NCBI GenBank assembly: GCA_021812735.1
Contig: JAKAMV010000703.1
Coordinates: 1 to 5,416, forward strand
DNA: 5,416 nt
DNA from: Chloroflexota bacterium
Lineage (GTDB): Bacteria; Chloroflexota; Limnocylindria; Limnocylindrales; CSP1-4
Reading direction: 5' to 3'
Part shown: positions 1-3,624 of the stretch, one piece after another
Layout of the letters: each line of letters opens with the position of its first letter
How positions within the stretch are numbered: position 1 is the first letter of the stretch
The notes under the pieces: model-generated
Told to the model about the DNA's origin: nothing
Database searches by the model: none
Seen by the model: the letters and a program-made list of their open reading frames with translations, nothing else
Program-made: the position numbers and the translations under genes

Positions 1-107
1 CCGCTCGCGGTGCCGGGTGCGGCGCCGGAGCAGGCGACGAGGCTGCCGGCGAGGCCTGCTGTCGCCAGGGCCGCCGCAAACCTCGGGGCGGACACTCGAT
101 GGACCAT
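1..107 (-). CDS. N-terminus of a lipoprotein, probable substrate-binding protein of the adjacent ABC importer (partial, runs off left edge)
   Basis: Only 35 complete codons are visible, starting at ATG 107-105. They encode a classic bacterial lipoprotein signal: a short basic start (His3, Arg4, Arg9), an Ala/Leu/Gly-rich hydrophobic stretch (about residues 10-25) and a lipobox Leu23-Val24-Ala25-Cys26, followed by a Ser/Gly/Ala/Pro-rich tether. Signal peptidase II would cut before Cys26, which would be lipidated and anchor the protein outside the membrane. The start is fixed by the AGGAGGAGG ribosome binding site 7 bases upstream. The gene follows the permease after 39 bp on the same strand, so by context it is the missing binding protein of the NitT/TauT-type importer. 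No ligand-binding domain is in view, so that role is inference; the lipoprotein call is well supported. Confidence 0.8.
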   Translation of the reverse strand, partial: MVHRVSAPRFAAALATAGLAGSLVACSGAAPGTAS

Positions 108-114
108 GAACGTT

Positions 115-123
115 CCTCCTCCT
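115..123 (-). promoter_or_regulatory. Ribosome binding site of the lipoprotein gene
   Basis: The minus strand reads AGGAGGAGG, ending 7 bases before the ATG at 107. It is a near-perfect Shine-Dalgarno run and fixes the start of the lipoprotein. It is clearly stronger than the sequence in front of the permease. Confidence 0.8.
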
Positions 124-146
124 GTCGGGACGTCAACCGGCCAGGG

Positions 147-1043
147 CTACAGGCCCGGGCTCTCGAGGTGGGACGACGGCCGCCACGACAGCAGCCGGCG
201 CTCGAGGAGGCCGATGCCGGCCTCCGCGGTCAGCGCGACGGCGGCGATGATCAGCATCGCCGCGAACACGCCATTGGAGTCGAACGTGTTCTGGGCCGTC
301 GCGATGACCAGGCCCAGGCCCTTCTCGGCGCCCAGGAACTCGCCCACGATCGCCCCGATGATCGCGAAGCCGAACGCGACGTGGAGGCTGGCGATGATCC
401 AGGTGAGGGCCGACGGCAGCACGACCTCGCGCACGATCTGCAGGCGCGTGGCGCCCAGGACGCGGGCGTTCGCGATGTAGGTGCGGTCCACCTCGCGGAC
501 GCCCTGGAAGGCGTTGAAGAAGACGACGAAGAACACGAGGACCGCGGCCAGCGCCACCTTGGACTCGGTCCCCAGGCCCAGCCACATGAAGAAGATCGAG
601 CCCAGGACGATGCGCGGGATGGCGTTGAGCACCTTGATGTAGGGGCCCATCACGTCGGCCAGGAACGGGATCTCGCCGAGCAGCACGCCGAGCACGATCC
701 CGCCCACGACCCCGATCGCGAACCCCAGCAGCGCCTCCTCGAGGGTGATCCAGATCTGGAGCCACAGCGAGCCGTAGGCGGTTCCGTTCTGGATCCAGTC
801 GACCAGGCGGACGACGATGCCGGTCGGCTGCCCGAAGAAGAACGGGTCCATCAGCCGGACCGCGGTCAGCAGCTGCCAGCCGCCGAGGACGATCACGAGG
901 CTGGCGGCCCGGCCCGTGTGGACGCCAGCCCGGCGGCGGCGCATTCGCCGCTGGGCGTCGGCCGTCGCGACGCCCTGGTCGGCGGCCTGGGGGAGGGTCG
1001 CGCGCATCGCGATGGAAGCCACGTCGTCGTGCCGCCTGCTCAT
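147..1043 (-). CDS. ABC transporter permease, NitT/TauT family (SsuC/TauC-like)
   Basis: A 298-residue inner-membrane subunit that would form the channel of an ABC importer for a small organic or inorganic anion or a related solute. A basic cytoplasmic N-terminus (about residues 1-44, with an Arg cluster at 32-39) precedes roughly six hydrophobic segments, near 45-62, 98-122, 133-155, 162-180, 210-236 and 260-282. The cytoplasmic EAA loop that docks on the ATPase is seen at about 191-216, with the conserved Gly197 and the following Leu-Pro (209-210). The DPFFFGQP stretch after the first segment is typical of the family. The start is ATG 1043, whose ATGA overlaps the stop of the ATPase gene, implying translational coupling; no good ribosome binding site precedes it. 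The frame remains open upstream to 1511, but that part is a shadow of the ATPase gene. The family is clear, the substrate is not: nitrate, sulfonate, taurine, pyrimidine and flavin-type systems all look like this. Confidence 0.93.
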   Translation of the reverse strand: MSRRHDDVASIAMRATLPQAADQGVATADAQRRMRRRRAGVHTGRAASLVIVLGGWQLLTAVRLMDPFFFGQPTGIVVRLVDWIQNGTAYGSLWLQIWITLEEALLGFAIGVVGGIVLGVLLGEIPFLADVMGPYIKVLNAIPRIVLGSIFFMWLGLGTESKVALAAVLVFFVVFFNAFQGVREVDRTYIANARVLGATRLQIVREVVLPSALTWIIASLHVAFGFAIIGAIVGEFLGAEKGLGLVIATAQNTFDSNGVFAAMLIIAAVALTAEAGIGLLERRLLSWRPSSHLESPGL

Positions 1044-1912
1044 GCCGCGCTGCCCGCGGACGATGCGTCCGCACCCGCCGCCCGCGCGTAGGCGCGCTGG
1101 ACCTCGTCCCGCAGCGTCTCCCAGATCTGCCGGTGGATGGCGAGGAAGCGCGGCTCGAAGCGGATCTCCTGGACGGCGCCGCGGGGCCTCGGCAGGTCGA
1201 TGTCGAACGCCGCCTTCACGGTCCCCGGGCCGGCGGTCATGACCACCACCCGATCGGCGAGCGCGATCGCCTCCTCGAGGTCGTGCGTCACGAAGATGAC
1301 CGTCGGGCGGGAGCGCTCCCAGAGCGCCAGCAGCTCGTTGGACATGATGGCCTTGGTCTGCACGTCGAGCGCCGAGAAGGGCTCGTCCATCAGCAGGATC
1401 GAGGGCTCGTTGACGAGGGCGGCGGCGAGGCTCACGCGCTTGCGCATGCCGCCCGACAGCTGGTGCGGGTGGTGGCCGACGAAGTCGGCGAGGCCCACCA
1501 CGCGGAGCCACTCGCGAGCGCGCCGCATCGCCTCGGGCTTGGGCACGCCGCGGAACACTGGGCCCAGGGCCACGTTGCCCAGCACGGTCTTCCAGGGCAG
1601 CAGGGCGTCCGCCTGGAAGACCATGCTCGTCCCCCGCACGATGCCGTCAACCGGCCGGCCGCCGACGCGGACGACGCCGACGCTGGGACGGTCGAGGCCC
1701 GCCACCATGCCCAGGGTGGTGGACTTGCCGCAGCCAGTGGGGCCGACGACGGCGCAGAACTGGCCGGGCTCGACGCTCATCGTCACGTCTCGGAGCGCGG
1801 TCATCGCGGCGCCGCTGGGCGTGAGGAACCGCTTGGTCACCCCGACCAGCTCGATCCCGCCGAGACGGATGTCGGCCGCCCCCGGGCCGTGGGCCGCAGC
1901 ACCCTGCGCCAA
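1040..1912 (-). CDS. ABC transporter ATP-binding protein, NitT/TauT family (SsuB/TauB-like)
   Basis: A 290-residue cytoplasmic ATPase that powers the importer. All nucleotide-binding motifs are present: Walker A GPTGCGKST (57-65), Q-loop Gln100, signature LSGGM (152-156, followed by RKRV), Walker B ILLMDEPFSALD (172-183, catalytic Glu177) and switch His210 in VTHD. The LSGGM signature, in place of LSGGQ, is common in SsuB/TauB relatives. I chose the TTG at 1912-1910 as start because a strong purine run, AGGAGAGGAG, lies 6 bases upstream and the reading begins just before the family's usual first strand (IELVGVTKRF, 20-29). The frame is open to 2275, but the extra 121 codons have low-complexity composition and lie opposite a gene on the other strand. 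The C-terminal tail (about 278-290) is Ala/Ser/Gly-rich and probably flexible. It is the first gene of the operon: its TGA overlaps the permease ATG. Confidence 0.93.
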   Translation of the reverse strand: MAQGAAAHGPGAADIRLGGIELVGVTKRFLTPSGAAMTALRDVTMSVEPGQFCAVVGPTGCGKSTTLGMVAGLDRPSVGVVRVGGRPVDGIVRGTSMVFQADALLPWKTVLGNVALGPVFRGVPKPEAMRRAREWLRVVGLADFVGHHPHQLSGGMRKRVSLAAALVNEPSILLMDEPFSALDVQTKAIMSNELLALWERSRPTVIFVTHDLEEAIALADRVVVMTAGPGTVKAAFDIDLPRPRGAVQEIRFEPRFLAIHRQIWETLRDEVQRAYARAAGADASSAGSAA

Positions 1913-1918
1913 GGTCGT

Positions 1919-1928
1919 CTCCTCTCCT
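1919..1928 (-). promoter_or_regulatory. Ribosome binding site that decides the TTG start of the ATPase gene
   Basis: The minus strand reads AGGAGAGGAG, then 6 bases, then TTG. This is the only good Shine-Dalgarno match I see near the domain's expected N-terminus, and it favours the TTG start over the upstream ATG at 2275. Confidence 0.75.
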
Positions 1929-1994
1929 GTGATCGACCGGGCCGTCTCGACCGCCGTATCGAGTGCCTCCGGCCTGCCGGCGCATCGCGCGACC

Positions 1995-2076
1995 GGTTGC
2001 GGGCGAATCTCCCAGACGGTTGCGGCACGGGGAAGGCTTGTGCCCCTTGCGGCCGTTGTGGTCGTTGTGGTTGCGG
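1995..2076. repeat. Four spaced TTGCGG hexamers plus a 9-bp tandem repeat in the divergent promoter region
   Basis: Within the 204 bp between the ATPase start (1912) and the DinB-like gene (2117), the plus strand has TTGCGG at 1997-2002, 2020-2025, 2047-2052 and 2071-2076, with start-to-start spacings of 23, 27 and 24 bases. Three of the four are extended to GGTTGCGG (1995, 2018, 2069), and the first two share a GAC upstream. Between the last two, CGTTGTGGT is repeated exactly in tandem (2054-2062, 2063-2071). Such an arrangement could be regulator binding sites or simple slippage-derived repeats; nothing in the sequence decides between them. Confidence 0.45.
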
Positions 2077-2104
2077 CCTCGGGGCTGCGCGCCGTGCGGC
2101 GCGG

Positions 2105-2110
2105 TACGCT
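2105..2110 (+). promoter_or_regulatory. Probable -10 element of a leaderless promoter
   Basis: TACGCT fits the TANNNT pattern of a sigma-70-type -10 box and ends 6 bases before the ATG at 2117, so transcription would start at or next to the start codon. No Shine-Dalgarno sequence lies in between, as expected for a leaderless message. No convincing -35 is seen 16-18 bases upstream (the region is GGGCTG-like). Confidence 0.5.
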
Positions 2111-2116
2111 TCGCGG

Positions 2117-2584
2117 ATGGACAAGGCCGAGCTGCTCCAGACGATGCGCGACGCTCATGCCGGACTCGCCGCGGCCGTTGCCGCTGTGTCCGACGAGGCG
2201 CTCCTGGCCGAGGCGCCGGGCATGCCGGGCTGGACGCGCAAGGACGTCCTGGCGCATGTCGAGTACTGGCACCACAACTCGGCCAACGTGCTGGCCGGAC
2301 TGCGAACCGGTGTCGATCCCTTCCCCGATGCGGGCGAGCCGTTCGACATCGACCGGCTCAATGCCCGGGTGCAGGCCGAGAACCGATCGCGCTCAGCGTC
2401 CGATGTCCGTGCCGGCGAGGCAGCGTCGTTCGTCGAGCTGGTGGCTGCCGTCGAGCGCGCGACCGAGCACGAGCTGTTTGACGCCGGCGTCGTGCCGTGG
2501 CTGGACAGCACCGCTGCCGAGGAGATCGCGGGCGACACGTTCCGGCACTACCCGGACCACCTGGCGCACCTCGCGGCCGGTTGA
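2117..2584 (+). CDS. DinB-like four-helix-bundle protein (ClbS/DfsB or maleylpyruvate-isomerase-type superfamily)
   Basis: A 155-residue soluble protein, the usual size for the DinB/YfiT superfamily, whose members are metal-binding four-helix bundles and include thiol-dependent transferases and isomerases. Features that fit: an opening helix (MDKAELLQTM) leading to the phrase PGWTRKDVLAHVEYWHH (37-53), the common W-[ST]-x-K-[DE]-[VL]-x-x-H pattern in which His47 would be the first metal ligand. An HxxxH near the C-terminus (His144, His148) could complete a three-histidine site. The ATG at 2117 is chosen because the family pattern begins there and a -10-like box sits 6 bases upstream; the frame's extension to 1133 is a shadow of the ATPase gene. 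It is transcribed divergently from the importer operon, and no functional link is evident. The substrate and thiol cofactor are unknown. An uncharacterised relative is the safest reading. Confidence 0.8.
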   Translation: MDKAELLQTMRDAHAGLAAAVAAVSDEALLAEAPGMPGWTRKDVLAHVEYWHHNSANVLAGLRTGVDPFPDAGEPFDIDRLNARVQAENRSRSASDVRAGEAASFVELVAAVERATEHELFDAGVVPWLDSTAAEEIAGDTFRHYPDHLAHLAAG

Positions 2585-2635
2585 GACGGGCTGGAGACCT
2601 GGGCAGACTGTGGTCCTGACGTCCTGCCGCGCTGA

Positions 2636-2867
2636 TCGAATGCGACAACGGAGGGCGAGTTGGCCGACGGTCGAGACCGAGAGGGCCGAATGCCGCTGCA
2701 CTGCGCGGCTGGCGAAGGATGTGGGCGAGGCGGGGTGCCTCCTGGGCGCTGGCGGCGACCTCAACGCGGCCGACCGGGCCGGCCTCACGCCGCTGCGCCT
2801 CGCGGGCCAGCAGGGCGGCCTCCTCGTCTGTGCCCGGCTCCCCGCGTCCGCGCTGCTCGCCTGCTGA
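2636..2867 (+). pseudogene. Frameshifted, truncated ankyrin-repeat remnant
   Basis: Two reading frames together spell about one and a half ankyrin repeats. Frame one (open from 2636, after the TGA at 2633-2635) reads ADGRDREGRMPLHCAAGEG at 2663-2719, matching the ankyrin core G-A-D-x-x-x-x-D-x-x-G-x-T-P-L-H-x-A-A-x-x-G with Met for Thr. Past about 2720 the match continues only in another frame, as CLLGAGGDLNAADRAGLTPL followed by RLAGQQGGLL, ending at TGA 2865-2867. Restoring the consensus length needs two added bases (or one removed) near 2720. Nothing upstream of 2636 resembles further repeats, so the 5' part is missing too. TTG 2660 with GGAGGG at 2650-2655 could be a chance start. Intact ankyrin proteins bind other proteins; this copy is too short to fold stably. 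A sequencing or assembly indel is the main alternative to a true pseudogene. Confidence 0.6.
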
Positions 2868-2895
2868 GTAAGGCGTCCTGCGTCCACCCGCCGGC

Positions 2896-2923
2896 AAGGG
2901 GCCGCGCCCAAGGGGCCGCGCCC
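2896..2923. repeat. 14-bp perfect tandem duplication
   Basis: AAGGGGCCGCGCCC occurs at 2896-2909 and again, directly abutting, at 2910-2923. The second copy supplies most of the left arm of the hairpin that follows. The likely origin is replication slippage in a GC-rich noncoding stretch. Confidence 0.8.
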
Positions 2924-2946
2924 CTGCCAGCCAGGGGCGCGGTCTC
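2912..2946. terminator. Strong GC-rich hairpin between convergent genes, possible bidirectional terminator
   Basis: Bases 2912-2926 pair with 2932-2946 around a 5-base loop (2927-2931). There are 11 perfect pairs (CCGCGCCCCTG with its complement) extended by four more, two of which are G-T wobbles. It lies between the plus-strand gene and remnant (ending 2584 and 2867) and the minus-strand gene ending at 3036, where transcription would converge. Neither strand has a run of T after the stem, so it is not a textbook intrinsic terminator. A structure that stalls polymerase or protects 3' ends is possible. A 12-bp palindrome GCCGGCGCCGGC follows at 2956-2967. Confidence 0.4.
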
Positions 2947-3035
2947 GACTCGGCTGCCGGCGCCGGCCGCCCGGCGAGCGGACAGGTCGGCGTCTCAACG
3001 GCCAGGGGGAAAGAGGGCATCCTCCGTCGCGGGGG

Positions 3036-3365
3036 TCACGGATCGAACCGGTCCGCGTCCGCCGGCGGCCAGGCGGCCAGCGACTCGCCGGGCGGGTCGA
3101 CGGCACCGCCGCCGAACAGCCTCGGCGGCATGTCCACGCGGACGATGACCACGTCGGACCGCTCCCGCCCCCAGCCGAGGGCTTCGCCGGCGGTCGCCCA
3201 GGCGCCCTCGCCGAGCAGGCCCGGCGGGTCCCAGCGTTCCCAGTAGCCCGACCAAGCCGGCCCGCGCGGGTCCCCGCCCCCCGAGGTGCGGTGGGCGAGG
3301 TAGACGACGCCGCGGGCGCGGCCGGTGGGGCGCACGCGCTCGGTCACCCGAAGACGCAGACGCAC
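3036..3365 (-). CDS. Small hypothetical protein, about 109 residues
   Basis: I do not recognise the family. The protein from GTG 3365 is 109 residues, basic at the N-terminus (RLRLRVTERVRPTGRARG) and soluble by composition, with no signal peptide, membrane segment or cysteine. It looks like a real folded protein: a first strand-like GVVYLAHRTS (19-28), a Trp/Tyr-rich middle (WSGYWERWDPPG, about 38-49), a helix-like ATAGEALGWGRERSD (57-71) and a final strand VVIVRVD (72-78), then a Pro/Gly-rich tail. The GTG start is supported by AAGGGGAGGGG 7 bases upstream. An in-frame ATG at 3392 sits almost on top of its own purine run and is less likely. A second in-frame GTG at 3347 overlaps the stop of a 7-codon frame (see findings). 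The gene lies between the helicase gene upstream and the hairpin region downstream, apparently transcribed on its own. No function is proposed. Confidence 0.6.
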   Translation of the reverse strand: MRLRLRVTERVRPTGRARGVVYLAHRTSGGGDPRGPAWSGYWERWDPPGLLGEGAWATAGEALGWGRERSDVVIVRVDMPPRLFGGGAVDPPGESLAAWPPADADRFDP

Positions 3366-3372
3366 ATCGCAG

Positions 3373-3383
3373 CCCCTCCCCTT
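3373..3383 (-). promoter_or_regulatory. Ribosome binding site for the small hypothetical gene
   Basis: The minus strand reads AAGGGGAGGGG, 7 bases before the GTG at 3365 and 5 bases before an out-of-frame ATG at 3367. It supports initiation here but does not by itself choose between the two starts. Confidence 0.6.
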
Positions 3384-3433
3384 GGGACGCATCCCCTCCG
3401 GGCACTGAGCGGCCCGGCGTCGGGCGGCCCCCA

Positions 3434-3439
3434 ATCCTA
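3434..3439 (-). promoter_or_regulatory. Possible -10 element for the small hypothetical gene
   Basis: The minus strand reads TAGGAT (TANNNT pattern) in one of the few less GC-rich patches of the intergenic region, about 70 bases before the GTG start. A weak -35 candidate, GACACA, lies 17 bases further upstream and matches TTGACA at only three positions. The leader would be about 60 bases long. Confidence 0.3.
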
Positions 3440-3624
3440 GCGCCACTCGCTATCCATGTGTCCTGTCGCACTTGCGGCCCGCTGAGCTCCTCAGGGCATG
3501 CCGTTGCCCCGGGCGTCACTCCTCAGAAGGCGCGCACCGCCAACTCGCCGCATGGGTGCACGCGGCGACACGACGATGCCGCACCGCGGCCGCGACGGCC
3601 CGACACGCCAGCGGGCCCGCCCAC

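Larger units (their letters stand above)
3366..3624. other. Intergenic region between the helicase and the small hypothetical gene
   Basis: This stretch of 259 bp contains no convincing gene; frames open here on the plus strand have Arg/Pro-rich shadow composition. It should hold the end of the helicase transcript and the promoter of the downstream gene. A 10-bp palindrome GCGGGCCCGC (3611-3620) lies just past the helicase stop, and a 5-bp stem CTGAG/CTCAG with a 3-base loop lies at 3482-3494. Neither is followed by a T run, so I call no terminator. Confidence 0.5.

Noticed and set aside
99..1091. Long plus-strand open frame (330 codons) opposite the permease
   Set aside because: Its composition is dominated by Asp, Glu, Arg, His and Gln repeats typical of antisense reading of a GC-rich gene, with no domain pattern; the minus strand has a clear permease.
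1133..2116. Upstream extension of the DinB-like frame (328 extra codons on the plus strand)
   Set aside because: It lies opposite the ATPase and has shadow composition; the recognisable protein begins at the ATG at 2117.
1913..2275. Upstream extension of the ATPase frame to an ATG at 2275
   Set aside because: The extra residues are Arg/Ala/Thr-rich, lie opposite the DinB-like gene and precede a strong ribosome site with TTG at the expected domain start.
3028..3056. GGTTCGATCC on the minus strand, resembling a tRNA T-arm
   Set aside because: The flanking bases do not form a 5-bp T stem, no anticodon or acceptor arm is found nearby, and the bases are explained as the last codons of the small hypothetical gene.
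2868..3148. Continuation of the plus-strand frame from the ankyrin region to 3148
   Set aside because: It has Arg/Pro/Ala-rich shadow composition and runs antisense into the better supported minus-strand gene.
3487..3526. CTCCTCAG occurring twice (3487-3494 and 3519-3526)
   Set aside because: An 8-bp direct repeat with no flanking similarity is within chance expectation and does not mark a mobile element or attachment site.
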